DNA of 64,000 nucleotides from Ischnura elegans (GCF_921293095.1 NC_060253.1:97915073-97979072); one strand, 5' to 3'; counted from the stretch's first letter, positions 1 to 12,547 are shown. Translations and numbers: made by a program. The notes: generated by a model not told the origin, from the letters alone.

Positions 1-1917
1 ACTTTTGTAAGTGCGTGTCTAGAATATAAATACCGAGAAAAGATTCTTAACATATTGTGTATTTGGTTTATTGCATCTGTTGTGTATTTTATTGCATCTA
101 TTATACATGACTTATTTGGTGGAAACACCTTTCAGGTATTCAATTTCATATCGTGACATTTGCAAATTTCTCTTCCTCAAGGGATTAATTTTTCGAAGAG
201 TTGGAACCAACAGCAATTTTAAAAAAAATAGGAGGAAATAAAATATTTCTCGCTAATATAATAGTCTTATTCGACGTTTAACGTCAATTTTTAAAACCTA
301 AACGTAATGGTGGCGCGGGGTAATAGAAACTAATCTTTTATCCCAATGACAGAGAAAGAAATAGTTGAAGATGAGGTAATAAAATAGCAAATCGAAAAAT
401 GTATGTGTTTACGTTTAATTTAGGGAGTACCCAATAGACGATAAATATGGCCGACTGATGTAAAAGGAGTTGTGAACTTGGATCGGCGCAATCGGTAGAT
501 CGTTGGCGGATAGGCTGGGAACAGCTAGGGTATACAAGTTCGTGTTATCGATGGAATAGCTTATGTTGGCGTGACTGAAGATATAATTGGTGCGAGAGAG
601 AGTGGAGTTACTTGAGTAATATACCTTCAATTTCCAGCTCCACATGACGCTCTTTAGAATAGCCCTTAAATTGGAGAACCCTTATGATTAGGCCTTGAGA
701 TGTGGTTCCCTTTGTGTTGAAGATGGGCAAATGGCGAAGTTTGTACTCGCGCCTACTACTCTCCCTAATTACACCCTTTAAGCCTAATTGCTAGTCTGTT
801 ATGTGACGCAAACCTTAGATCTCGCAAGACTGACAACCGCATAGGATGTGGCTCATTGCTGCTCGTCTAAGAATAGTTCATCTGGGGCGTGTCGATAACT
901 AATAGTTGCTGTCATTGATTTATTACGATTATTTTATTCATGGACTTTTTTCGCAGTTTGTTTACTAGTATTCTTGGAGAATTAACAATAAAACTACATG
1001 CAAAATATACATTAATTATTTATCTGCTCTGTGACATTTTCTGTTACTTAAGATTCGCGCAATGGATGCAATTCTTATGTGGGAAAATATTTGAAAGATT
1101 ATGAAGGCTTAGAGTAGTGACCAATTGCTTAGTTTTTTACATGCCATAGGTCCTTGAAAGATCTTACAAATCAATGAATTGAAATTGTGGGAGTTAAACT
1201 TGAGGAAACGTATTTCTACTTTTATGTTGCAACCGTGGGTCTTATTTGCCAGCGTGCTTCACCGCATTAAATTTAGAATGTCAATTGTTAATATGTTATT
1301 ACATTGAACTAGATCATGGCGTGCAATATGGCGATCATTTTTTCTCCACTTTTCCACCTTTTCTCCACCTTTCAGCTTTTTATGTTGCCCACACATGAAA
1401 GCTGACTTGTGGTTGAACCGACTTCGTAAAGTTATTGTTAGCAAAATAGAAATGTTCTATGGAAAATTTGAATACAACTAAAACCTTGTTCCCTTTCTTT
1501 TAGTTTAATTTGTTTTTTTTCCTGGTTCATCTCGGCTTACGGCTCCATTATTATTTCATAAATTACATTTGATTAAACGGTGTATCCTAAATCTATGTAC
1601 TATTGGATTTGCGCAGATAATTGCGATCATGTGATGACATTTTTTTTTCGTTAAGCCACGGCAACGTGCTAGAACAAAACGAGTGAAATTTTGATTGGGT
1701 CCACTCAGGAATTGAGTGAGTAAATATTTTAATGCAAATAAATTTTAATATGGGTTTTAAAATCACTTTATGAAATCAAAATAAAACTTATCATGGCAAT
1801 CTATAGAACAGTATAATTAAATTGAACGAGGGTAAGTGACGCATGTGACACCTATAATAACATTGGAATCTGCCCGTCGAAAGCTTTAACATAGCTCAAC
1901 TGCTATTGGTGTATTAT
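1..1917. other. AT-rich stretch, no gene recognised
   Basis: No open frame in this stretch has recognisable protein motifs, and I see no inverted or tandem repeat that I can define. The reading frames present are short and of low complexity, so I treat the stretch as intergenic or intronic DNA. Confidence 0.5.
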
Positions 1918-2351
1918 TTATAATTTTTTATGATATTTCATGGAGTATAGGTCAATGTAAACCAAGTTATTGCCAGAGTTTCGATTTATTTAAAATCATC
2001 CTCAGGGCTATGAAAGAGAAAACATGAACAATATAAAATACAAAGATGACAACGATATACAATATTTTTACATAAAAATGTTACGATCGCGTTTTTTATG
2101 TCAAAAATTTTTGTGTATTCTATTCTGTTCTTATGTATATATGTGTATACTTTAAATTATATTACTGTATAAAAAACGCGATCGTAACATTTTTATGTAA
2201 AAATATTGTATATCGTTGTCATCTTTGTATTTTATATTGTTCATGTTTTCTCTTTCATAGCCCTAAGGCTGATTTTAAATAAATCGAAACGTTGGCTATA
2301 ACTTGGTTTATATTGACCTATACTCCATGAAATATCATAAAAAGTTATTAA
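1918..2351. repeat. Foldback element with ~180-bp inverted arms
   Basis: The left arm (about 1918-2100) is the near-exact reverse complement of the right arm (about 2169-2351). The loop between them is about 65 bases. The arms meet at CGCGATCGTAACATTTTTA-type sequence, and the outer parts contain TTTCATGGAGTATAGG and its complement. A few mismatches separate the arms, for example around CCAGAGTTTCG versus CCAACGTTTCG. No transposase is present. A block reading as a CCTGAGGATG motif, a short AT-rich stretch and then CGAAAC resembles the tail found downstream of Penelope-like retroelement coding regions; that comparison is from memory and tentative. Confidence 0.8.
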
Positions 2352-2392
2352 ACAATGTCAAGAATAGAAGAGGAAAATTATTAATTATTTAT

Positions 2393-2570
2393 AATAAAAC
2401 ACAATTGGTCATTTCCACACTGAAATTCAAAACTCAACTACCGACCATGGTTTCAACATATTATGTAATTTTCTAGGTAAAAATGTCTTTAAAATGACAT
2501 AATATGTTGAAACTATGGTAGATAGTTCAGTTTTGAATTACAGTGTGGAGATTACCGTTTGTGTTTTTAT
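2393..2570. repeat. Foldback element of the ACCGACCATGG family
   Basis: A stem of roughly 80 bp runs from AAAACACAATTGGTCATTTCC on the left to its imperfect complement ending near 2570, with its centre near 2482. The left arm carries TTCCACACTG and then CCGACCATGGTTTCAACA at 2441-2458. The same two blocks in the same order occur in the hairpin at 29041-29201, so both belong to one family. No coding sequence is seen. Confidence 0.75.
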
Positions 2571-2847
2571 CATGGATATATCGAACTTCCACCATATCAA
2601 GGCTGAAACGATTTTATACGTATTAGTGCAGTTGATAACTTCTTCTACCGTTGGCATGTTCAGATTCATTATTAGCGCTGAAATTTTAAGGTCAACCTTG
2701 GAATTTTCTGTACTGCATTATGTACTGTATTATTGATAATTATCCAGCTATCTCTTTTAGAGTCCCTTTGATTCAGGATAGGTGATTTCTCTGTTCAGAT
2801 CAATATTCTTTAAATTATTATAAGGCATTCATGAGGAGATTCAAATA

Positions 2848-3098
2848 GATACCTCCACTGCACAAACGCTCAAAAACTGCCCACCGAATCAAATCCGCTC
2901 ATCTAGGCGCCCAAAAATACGAATCTGCTCAGCTGACAGTAGCAGGAGCATAAACGCTCACCTCCGCAGCTTGGGGAAATGACGCTGAGCGCTTATACTC
3001 CGGCTACGGCCAGCTGAGCGCATTCGTATTGTTGGGCTAATAGATGAGAGGCTTGGGATCGGTGGGTAATTTTTGAGCATTTGTGCAGTGGAGGTATC
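2848..3098. repeat. 251-bp palindromic MITE
   Basis: The ends are complementary: GATACCTCCACTGCACAAA at the left and TTTGTGCAGTGGAGGTATC at the right (one mismatch within these blocks). Complementarity continues inward with mismatches almost to the centre, through CAGCTGAGCG-type sequence. There is no coding capacity, as expected for a non-autonomous DNA element. The superfamily is not assigned because no clear target duplication is visible. Confidence 0.75.
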
Positions 3099-3138
3099 GA
3101 AATGACGAAATGAAGATTTTAAAAATATCTCTGTTATG

Positions 3139-3362
3139 TTAACCCATTATAACCGAATGTCGCTTTTAATCAACATCAAAAACGTATAAATTTTCTCCAC
3201 TATTCAGGATATTATTAACTACGCATTATTTTGTGGAGTAAATTGTAATGACGAAATATTTAGCTGCCACGGTAATGATGATTGAGAGCAAAATTTTCAA
3301 GTTTTTAAATTTATTTATTTTAAGATTTATCCCAGAAGCAGCTCTGGGTTAGAAAGGGTTAA
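3139..3362 (+). mobile_element. TTAA-flanked MITE (piggyBac-type), copy 1
   Basis: The element at 3143-3358 is bounded on both sides by TTAA (3139-3142 and 3359-3362). Its ends are CCCATTATAACC and, reading inward from the right, CCCTTTCTAACC, matching at 10 of 12 positions. TTAA duplication with CCC-starting ends is the hallmark of piggyBac-type elements. A second copy in inverse orientation lies at about 20760-20961 and shares the internal block around GCATTATTTTGTG and AAATATTTAGCT. Confidence 0.7.
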
Positions 3363-3457
3363 TGAGATTCAACGACATGTTCATTCAGGTCAATCTATTG
3401 AAATTTCGGGGTAAAAATGATTCCTGGAAGGTCTTGTTATGATGGTTCGGCTTATTT

Positions 3458-4056
3458 TTCCGAAAGCAATAATGTTAATTAAACTGCGGTGCAAAATGAA
3501 TGTTTGGCTCTAGATTTTATTGGGAAAATTTCAGTGTTACGTTGTTTTATTTTATTTCCTCACTTTACAGCAATATGGTCTTCCAGGAATGAGGGTATTA
3601 TTATAACAAATCAATTGGCCGCTGCTTTTTAAAATTAATTAGGTAAGTGCAGTTCGTGAATTCCGATATATATGGACTCATTCAAAATTTTAAATTACTT
3701 TTTAAAAATAGACATGTTGGGATTACTGGGTAATGGAATACTCGCCCATTTGAATAACACCTTCATTAACTCTGAAGTTATTGCTGAATTTTCACGTAAC
3801 GCAACAAAAATGTCCCGAGTCTTGACTTGATTTTTTTATACTATCAATAAAATAGATTAATTGGTGGTTTAAAAATATGAGTGTGAGGCAAAGGCTTCAA
3901 AGATCATACCAGCGCCAATTCACCGACAAAAAAATTGAAAATTTTTTCTGAAAGCAATAATATAAATTCAATTGCGATGAATAATGACTATTTGACTCCG
4001 CCTTTTTCGGATATTTTCAATGTTACATTGTTTTATTTTATTTCTTCTCTTTACAG
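3458..4056 (+). repeat. Diverged ~110-bp direct repeat pair
   Basis: The blocks at 3458-3570 and 3947-4056 are homologous. Each starts with GAAAGCAATAAT, and each ends with TTGTTTTATTTTATTTCnTC followed by TTTACAG. Both therefore end in a pyrimidine-rich tract plus CAG, like a splice acceptor, but the sequence after the AG is not conserved between copies and no exon is recognisable. Confidence 0.6.
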
Positions 4057-4117
4057 CTTGCTTTATGCTTAATTATCAATGGAAATCAGTAAACGGGGGT
4101 GAAGTTAAGATTTGCAT

Positions 4118-4647
4118 TCGTGATATGTGGTGATGGAATTTTAGTTTTTGAAAAATATTTATTACTAGGTCTCCATTAATGTTGTCACCTTCAGAACATC
4201 CCTCATTACGTGTTAGCCAGCACTTCTTCCAACACTCGAAACACTTCTCAGACTCGATCTTTAGGATAGATTTTAGTTCTGTCAGCGATTTATTTTAATG
4301 CTTGTTCCATCTATGCTTGAAAACCTACGACGGCCCTGTAAGGCTCTCTTTATTTATGGAAATAGGAAAAAGTCGCTAGGAGCCATGTCTGGCGGATATG
4401 GAGCCTGGGGAAATGTTACTGTATTGTTTTTCATCAAAAATTCACGAACAAGCAATTAAGTGTGACCCAAAATTTGCCGAGATCATTAAAACACGTTTAA
4501 CCTTCGCGGCTGCCTCAGACAAAGTAAACGATGAATACAACTGAAAATGTTATCATGTATACCAACATAATAAAAATGACCTTCGGAATCTCTAAACTCT
4601 TGTGAAGTTTAAAAATTTAGATCCCATTTTTTTCTGAACACAACTAG
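4118..4647 (-). pseudogene. Mariner deletion derivative, dead transposase
   Basis: Read on the minus strand, broken frames give mariner C-terminal motifs: VREFLMKN, then PPDMAPSDFFLFP (the block carrying the third acidic residue of mariner transposases), an IKRALQGRR block, and a late cysteine block followed by GD. Stops and frameshifts occur throughout. The right terminus (about 4615-4647) reads inward as GTGTTCAGAAAAAAATGGGA and matches the terminal repeat of the second copy at 38061-42810. At about 0.5 kb it lacks most of the ~1.3-kb parental element. Confidence 0.75.
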
Positions 4648-7600
4648 TAATCTTAATGCTACCTAATTAAATTGGCAAAGATTTCAAATATTTGTGTATC
4701 CATCACATTGGTATGATCGAAAAAAAGTGATTGTAAACGACTTCCCTCAGATGAGTTTATAATGCAATTAGAAGTATTTTTTTATATTTTCTGCTCCGAA
4801 AAATTGAAGCGATTCTCCATCAACTGAGGATTTATATCCAGAAAAAGTAAGGTATTATCTATTACTATAAGTGCTTGGTTTGTTCATTTTATCAAATGGT
4901 GCTTTTAATTTCCTGGCCGTCTTTTATATGGGGAAAACCTCTTTGTCACTAAGGGAACCGAATTCGAAGTTATCTTTGTTTGAGCGACGACTCAAATGCT
5001 TCGCTGATTTCCACAAATTAAGCCGTAGTGCCGAAAGGCAGTCATGATCCATATGAACATAAAAGTACGTGCTGAAAGTTTATTTTCCTTTGTAACTTGA
5101 GCGGGAGGCTCGTTGAACGCAAATAAATCCACGTCTCTTTATTGCGCCTCAAAAATCGCATTCGTCGCTGAAAAGCTCTGAACTCATGTTTCCTAAATGT
5201 TTTACCTCATCTTTTGTGAAGTAAGCTCAGACGTCTTTATCCCTCACTGATAGAATGGAGACTATAAAAACTGTGATATCCTCTCCAGAATAATGCAAAA
5301 AATGCTAATATTTGCTCGTGTAGTAGCTTATGGTGGTTGCGATCTGGAAAAAAATCCTTACATAATAATAATCATACATATGAAGTGGTTTTGTGCATCC
5401 AGAATCAGTTTTTCATTCCAATTATTTACTAATCATGAACGATTAGTTGTCACTTGTGTTAATATTTTACGATTTGGATGATGGCGTTCTTTATGCTTTT
5501 TGTTGGATTATTATTCAGCAAAACATAAAATTTTATGGTACAATACAGTACGTCTCATGTGAAAATATCGTGAATGTTGACTAATTTAGGAGCATACTAG
5601 CTTTGAAAATCTTTTTGCTAAAAATAACCGAGAATGCTCTGCTAAAGAGGAAACTCAACAATGCAGGTGGCGTTATGCCCTTCGGCCACTGGAGATGTCT
5701 TGCACTGGAGCGTGAATTTTGTCTTGGATAGCCTCCAGCTACAGAGCTTCGGTCAATATAGTGAAAAAAGGTTGCCGTCTGCTGATGCTGACACAATGAG
5801 GTCAAGACTGAGGACCTTGCCGCTGTAATTTCCCTTCAAATACATCACTTCCCTAATGCACGCATATGCTAACGTGAAAAAATTCATATCATCCTTGGAT
5901 TCTTTTAAGCTTTAAGACCAATTTGCATTTCACAATTTCTCCTTCGTTTATTTATCACTCGGAAGTTATTCTCTTTGATGAAATCGATAGTTTCTGCTGA
6001 GACATTTTCCGTCGTGTCTGACTATGCATATGTATAGTTTACAGAGTGCCGAGGCACTGTTTCAGAAACATATTTAATAAAGAAGATTTTGATATTTTTA
6101 CTATGCTTCTTATTTTCAATTCTATTTTCTCTTTCTCTGAAAATCAGAAATAAGATTAAATGCTATTTATGACCAGATTTTTCTCTTATTTCGTGCGCAT
6201 TTTGATACATTTAGAAGGCATTCGAACATTTTCCGATATGGCGTGCAGACGAATACTTTGATTTTCCATTGATTTTTAGCGTTTCTAGGTCGATTTCAAA
6301 GATAAATTTCTCGACCATCGGTGCTTTTAAGCAGTATTTTAGCTGAAAATAACCAACCTTCGATTCGAAGGATACATATCTTAAAGTTATAAATAACGCA
6401 CTTTTGTCATGATTTCTTGGTGTTTATTTCTTCGGCCGGAGGAAAAAACTTAAATAATTTTGACTAAGCTTAGGCTCAGGTAGCAGTGTGACGTTAAATT
6501 AATAAATTCATTGCGTCAATTTATGCAACGATGACCATGAAAGATGAATATTAAGTTATTGCTGAGGTGAATTTTAAACTTAAAGAATTATCAATATAGT
6601 CTAGTAAGCTTAATTATTTTTTCGTGCTTGTGGAGTGGAATATTATCTCTGTACTATAATTTTATTTAATTTGCTATAATCTGAAATAGTCAGTCACTTT
6701 CCTATAATATTTTCAATATATTTTTTCATATTTTGTATCCCAATACTCGATCACGTATCTCATACATTCATGACCTTAATATATTCGCTATCGACCATAA
6801 TACAATCCAATTCCGTAACTTGTTTAGGCAGTTTGCTGATAGATATCATATATTAAATTTTGATTTCGCCAAAATTTAAATTTCACCAAAAGCTTACTTT
6901 AGCTCAATATTCCATGATCATTTTGATTCAATTCTCTCTCTTATATTATTTATGTTTCCCCTCTCTTTGTACATGGTCCGTTTTAATTTATTGATGCTGC
7001 TACCCTTATTTTCCGTCGAATACTTCCTCGATTTGTGAACGGTTGAATGATTAGTCTTAGGTTCTAATTAATTTAGCTATTAATTTCCATAGAGAATTAG
7101 TCTAATTAATTAATTATATTTAAAAAAATAAATAATGATAATTTGTCCGAAAACTTAGTGGTATTTTAACGGCGATTGTAATCGAAATACTGTGAGCTCA
7201 ATGACAGACTAAGTTTAATTAAAATTAATGCGGTCGGTAGCAGTTCAATGTGAATATATTTGATTAATTAAAATAGGCCTTATATCTTTTCTTTGAGTAA
7301 TTAATGATTAATATGGTAATTTGATGATAATTCCATTATTATATTTGCGGATCGATTTCAGCGGTATTATCATCAACTTGCCCTGGTTCTAGTCAGTGAC
7401 ATTAAATGAGTAGACCGAATTTTAGATTGGAAAATTAAGCAAATAAGATAATTTTCGGGAATTCCACCCAGAGTTTAACTTTATTGGTCCTTTGCGAATC
7501 TGGCCATTACGATTTCTAATTGGGCAGCCAATGAGAAAAATCAGTCGGGGGACAAGTTAGCTCCGTGGAATTAATGACGAGGCTTCCTGCCTGGCTAATC

Positions 7601-7860
7601 CAATTTCCGTTAAAGGGTTTCATCGAGGCCATCTGCTTGTTTTTTTATAGGCGGGCTTTACGGGGGAAGAAAAGGGCGGCTCTGATTGGGGCATTGGTCT
7701 TGAAAGCCACCTAACACGCTTGTCATTGGAAAAAAATCATTCGGCTCAGAATTTTGCAATCTGGTAGCTAATCATTGGAAGGTTACACAAGGAAATTAGT
7801 CTTAGTAGTTTTTTTTCCCGGGTGCATTGTAAAGAATTATCAAAATGTATAGGTTCACTT
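4648..7860. other. AT-rich stretch, no feature recognised
   Basis: No supported gene, structured RNA or repeat boundary was found here. The stretch around 6500-7330 is especially AT-rich. The longest frames are under 80 codons and show no family motifs. Confidence 0.5.
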
Positions 7861-8732
7861 AGGGAGAGATGTCGCACATTTTTAAAAATGACCATATTTT
7901 ATTCTATTTTGCTTTTTCTATTAAACTAAGAAGTAAATATGGTGACTGATCTTGTTTCTGACGTACGCACAAAAATACATACTTATATCATTCTTCTCTT
8001 AGCCGTAAATATTATTTTTGTTAAACATTACCTCGCGGCTTCTATCCAGTATGTTGCGGGTGACATGCCGCACCCATTAAGGTGATACGCCGCATATTAT
8101 TAAAACCGACTAAAACTAATCTGTATTCTGCAGCTCCGTTAAGAAAGAAAAATTGCCGGGTAATTGAAGTTTGGAGGAAAATCAAATGTGCGACTACTTT
8201 TGGTACGCATTTACTATTTTCTAACTAATAGTACCTGTCTACGATTTTAGTGCAACTGAAATGCAGGTTGTAAAAATAGAGCTATGTTTATGTTATTATA
8301 TTATAAATATATACATGTAAAAACAAAGAAATTTAACTAACATGGGCTGTATTTATCCAATGTTTATTGAAAAATACAAGTTGAACCGAAGAAATTCAGT
8401 TAACAGAGACTTAATTTAAGAGTTGTTTTTTAGAATTTCAAAATTAAATTGAAAAATAAGTCAAGGCAACTAATTTAAGTTATACCTTGTTTAAGTCAAA
8501 ACTTGTTGTTGCCTCCAAACTTAGCATAGTATTGTTCAAAATTGGCGCAAAAATAATTAAATACCACCTAACACAAAAACAATTTTCAGTATAAGTATAC
8601 ACCCTAAAACAGTTATTACTTGGCTAAAAACGTGTTACAATTCATTTGAAATCATTTTTCATTCCCTGCGGCGTTACCACGCATGAGAGAAATGCGGCAT
8701 GTGTACCAAAGTTTAGTGCGGCGTCTCTCCCT
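7861..8732. mobile_element. Non-autonomous TIR element with subterminal GCCGCA motifs
   Basis: The left end AGGGAGAGATGTCGCAC is complementary to the right end, which reads inward as AGGGAGAGACGCCGCAC (two mismatches in 17). Copies of the hexamer GCCGCA or its complement recur inside, near 8070-8095 and 8669-8722. Another TGCGGCGGCTCTCC-like end occurs near 9083. There is no transposase frame. The target duplication is not clear, so I do not assign a superfamily. Confidence 0.55.
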
Positions 8733-9880
8733 TTCTCTACGGATGAGACGCAGCACCTTGTGGCTCTACGGCCTTTAGGGCCAACATTTCGTAGCTAGAC
8801 TGAAAACATTCCGAAGAGAACCTACCGTCGCCACAAACCTCAAAAATTCGTAATATAGCAGTAGTTCAAAGTGCGATACGAATGTAGTGCAAGGCGACAA
8901 AAAATTTGTTGGAAAATTACCAGATCTATCTCAGTATTTACGCTTGAAAATCTGTAAAACCTATGAAAAACAAACGGGACATCTTCACTTATTCTCTAGC
9001 ATCTACTCCGTCTCTGCATTTGGCATTTGCCCGCAATGTGTCCGGAAACGCCGTAACTAAGGGGGGTGCGCAGTCTATCCCGTATGCGGCGGCTCTCCAT
9101 GAATTACCCTATCATGTTTTTTTATGGAAATGAGGACTAACGTTTTTATGTTCTCTTCGGACGTGCCTTTATGTTACGAACTCTGGATTTTATCTGATTC
9201 TCATAATTTTCCAGCATTTCAAACTTTCCATATACTTAAAAGTTAGACAGTTGTCATTACCGCATGAACGCAGGTTACGCTGAGTTTTTTTGTACTTAGT
9301 TAGGTTTACCTAGTTCATAAATAGCGAAGTAATAGATTGTGGCACCTTAAACCATATAGTTTTAGGTGCAATTTTCTTTTTTCATTTAATTTAGTAGGCT
9401 GGAGAAACGAAGTATATGTCATTTTCATGAAATTTACAAAAACTGACCCAGTACTTGTACATCTACTCCCTGAATGGCGGCAAAAATAGGCTATCTTTAA
9501 TTGAAATGTTATATGATAATCTGCATTTTTACATAGGGTCTTAAGGCAGTACTTGCCTAGGCATTAGTTTGGTGTTAATTACTATTAGAAAATATGTATT
9601 TATCATTTTGGCAATAAGTATTACACTGTTCGTTAAAATATATGAATCACAGTAAATATATTATTTAGGGACATCGCTTTTTGGGTCATTAGGAAATGAA
9701 AACTGTAATTGAAGTCAAATCTCGTTAGTCACATGAAAATGGAGCAAATCTCGGCTCAAAAAAGCTGGAAAAAGAATACCTAGAAAATATAAGGAATATT
9801 TTATAAAAATTCCTAGTGCCTTAAATTTGCTTTTTAAATACATAGATTTCTTGTAAGATGGCAGATGGCATGTAAGTGGC
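8733..9880. other. No gene recognised
   Basis: Apart from the TGCGGCGGCTCTCC-like fragment near 9083, which may be another end of the preceding TIR family, I see nothing that can be named. Confidence 0.4.
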
Positions 9881-10420
9881 ACGCATGGAAAGTATTTGTT
9901 TTGGATCGCGCAGTCGCGAACCTACCTCCTTCAAGGGTTTCAGAGCCACTCAGCCGTGAACAAATACCCTTGAAGAAAAAAATATCCTGAAATTCTTTTA
10001 ATCCTTTCTCCTGAGCTCCCTTCTCCTCGAAGTTCCAGCGGTAATGGACGTCCAAGGGGGACATTAAGGAAAGGTATGGAATTTGATTCGGCTCTAGTCC
10101 CCCTTTTTTGTTCTCCCTTTCCTCTTTATTGGAACTGCGGCGTGAAAAAGGAGGCGTGGTTGGGCGCACGTGTTTCTCGACGTGGAAGATGGGTAGGGTT
10201 GGTTGTAGTGGGACGGGGGAACCGGAATGAGGGTGAAGGGGTATATCTCCCACCACCTGTTGGCACTCCGTCCGCTCCGGACCGTTGTGATCTTGGCGCC
10301 AGGATCGGCGCCAGTCTGCGGCGCCACGGCCGTTACTGCGTCTTTCCGGGGGATGACTTTTTTTTCGTCAGGATTTCGTCTCCAATACCGACTTCGATCT
10401 CTTGAAATTTCTACTGCTCC
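9881..10420. other. GC-rich islet of unknown role
   Basis: Base composition switches from AT-rich to GC-rich with many CpG (for example 10140-10350) against the surrounding sequence. Several overlapping frames are open on both strands, including a 140-codon frame on the minus strand, but none shows domain motifs and this overlap is expected in GC-rich DNA. A donor-like AAAG|GTATGG lies near 10071 on the plus strand. The islet may be a promoter, an untranslated exon or unassigned GC-rich DNA; the sequence does not decide. Confidence 0.35.
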
Positions 10421-11639
10421 TATTCATCAATAGTAGGGTTGAAGTTCTGGACGCTTTTCAGAAAGCTCGCCTGGGTCGGAAACTTTGCCGTTTGGGTCCC
10501 TACTTCATGTAAGATTCTAATCTTATCGTTCGCGTAGGCTCCAAGTGAGGATGTAGTGACAGAATTTATTTAATGTTTTACGCTACCTACTATATTTTAG
10601 GCACCCACTAGGGAGAGGTAAAAAAACCTTTACTCCTTTTAACTGTTTGTGAACGTTTCGTGTATGATGACAAGTTAGCTAATTCTTTCGCTTATTTTTT
10701 TTCCTTCTCTGAAAATGGAATAATGTAATAGTTACTGTCATAATACTTTTGTGAGTCTTGTATGAATTTTTGGGTTACAAAACATCATGAGAAATGAAAC
10801 TACTCAGTCTGGTAAAAACGATCAGCATGCGAGGCCATTTACTACTGTCGGAATAAAATTGGTGTAGTATATTTTTACGCCTCTATATTCTCCGTCCACT
10901 AGCTAGTTTTCTAAATTCGCTAATGCTATTCTCCTTGAATCATGATAATTACCAAATTTACTAGAAACGATTGAATTGAGGGTTAGCAATTTCTTTCGGA
11001 ATTTAATGGAATTATAAAAAAACGCAAATTTTCTCTAACATTTGCGACCATGAATGGTAAAAATTTCTGGATGTTTTTTCCAGGAAAGGTATTAGTTATT
11101 TAAATTCAAACGGAATTAAATCCATTTCATATAAATAATGTTTCAATCGTTTGTTTTATCATTTTTTTTTCATTTTACGGTCAAATTACTGTTTAACCGA
11201 ACTTCAGTGTCTGGGGAAAGTAAAATTTCTAGTTACCGTTTCGTCCACTGTGTGTAATGCTACTGCATGTCTGATTTTAAACGCATTATATCGCGGTGTT
11301 TTCCACAGATTAATAAAGCTGCCCGTGCAGTGTTCTTAAGGTTCTTCTCTTTTATTATTTAAAGATGACAATTAATGGAATCTCGGATGAGCAAATTAAT
11401 ATATAGTAATGTGAATATGCAGAAAGTGCTTGAAAATATTCAGCGTATTTCCTCAAATCATTTATGAGCTGTGGGCAATCAGAAGTGATTCCTGGTAAAT
11501 TTTATTGCCAGATATGAAGAATTTTCCTATCCCTTTTCAGTAGAACCGTAGGGAAAATAATTTTCCTCCGCAACAGGAAGTGAATGGAAGTTATTTATTT
11601 CTTTTTTAATTTATCCTAATTACCCCCGAAAATAGCACA
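10421..11639. other. No feature recognised
   Basis: AT-rich intergenic or intronic sequence. I see no coding motif and no repeat boundary. Confidence 0.45.
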
Positions 11640-11790
11640 GGGAGGCCTTTACATCAGGAGTTTTAACAATCAACAATAGGCGATCACATACATTCGTGTC
11701 CTGGAAGGGGCAACCTGTCCAGGCGGGACTCGAACCCGCGACCTTCGGTAGGTAGGCGAGGAATTATCCTCACCATCATCGATTTGAGAA
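11640..11790 (-). repeat. tRNA-derived SINE fragment
   Basis: On the minus strand, GGTTCGAGTCC is a textbook pol III B box inside a perfect five-pair T-arm stem (GCGGG/CCCGC) at about 11728-11746. A full cloverleaf cannot be formed because the 5' half does not give acceptor and D-stems. A unique body follows in place of a 3' acceptor stem. This fits the head of a tRNA-derived SINE better than a working tRNA. Confidence 0.6.
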
Positions 11791-12238
11791 TGCTCAACAA
11801 TAACGGCTTTTGAAAAAGGTATTCTCATTTATAACTTGTGCTGATTCCTAGTATATGACAGATATTCACTTAGCCCTTCCATAGCTACCACTATGTCCAA
11901 TCAAGTGATGAATTTATTGTATCTAACTGTTCCTGGTTTTTTTCCCGTCGTACAATGGGAGCGAAGACTTCTCGTGTTTCACACTGAGTAAGATTTTGAA
12001 AATCTTCTTCCAACGTTTCAATGAGCGCCTTGTCCACATCCCTCAGGGATTCAGAAATCAAAATTAGATTCCTGAGTTCCAAGACTATGGGCGCTTTGTT
12101 CATCGAAATGCTGGAAGGAGATATGGAAAATATTACCCGCTGTGAATCCCGATAAATATTAATTTCCATTGCATCGTTTCCCTCGTGTTGTCTTCCCTAA
12201 TTCTGTTCTTGATAAACCGTTTTTCTTACTGTCTACTC

Positions 12239-12547
12239 CAGGGGTGTCAAACTTATTCACCTTGGCGGGCCACATTAGCCAACTCATACAGCTTGAGGGC
12301 CACATATGTATTTCAGGACCAATAACAGGAGAATTTTATAGATTAGGAGGTCAAGATGATAAAATGTAGTCAATTTGTGAAAGAGAGCATTTTCGGAGAA
12401 GAAGAAATTCATGTGGATAATATGGATGAAGTGCCAGTAAGTTTTGATCTTCCAACTGCAGGAGCTGTAAATCTTAAAGGAGCATAGGAAGTGTCGATTG
12501 CGATTGTGGAAGTCATGGTGCCGCGGGCCGCGTGTTTGACACCCCTG
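12239..12547. mobile_element. hAT-type MITE with perfect 8-bp target duplication
   Basis: The element begins CAGGGGTGTCAAAC and ends GTTTGACACCCCTG, perfect inverted ends of 14 bp. The eight bases on each side are GTCTACTC at 12231-12238 and 12548-12555, an exact duplication. CAGGG-type ends with 8-bp duplications define hAT elements. Blocks reading GGGCCACAT recur near the left end. At 309 bp with no long frame it is non-autonomous. The exact duplication and ends suggest a comparatively young insertion. Confidence 0.9.

Noticed and set aside
9834-10256. 140-codon minus-strand open frame
   Set aside because: It overlaps other long frames on both strands in GC-rich DNA, is low in complexity and shows no domain or signal sequence.
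11700-11760. Possible tRNA gene on the minus strand
   Set aside because: Only the T-arm and B box are sound; the D- and acceptor stems do not form, so a SINE head is the better reading.
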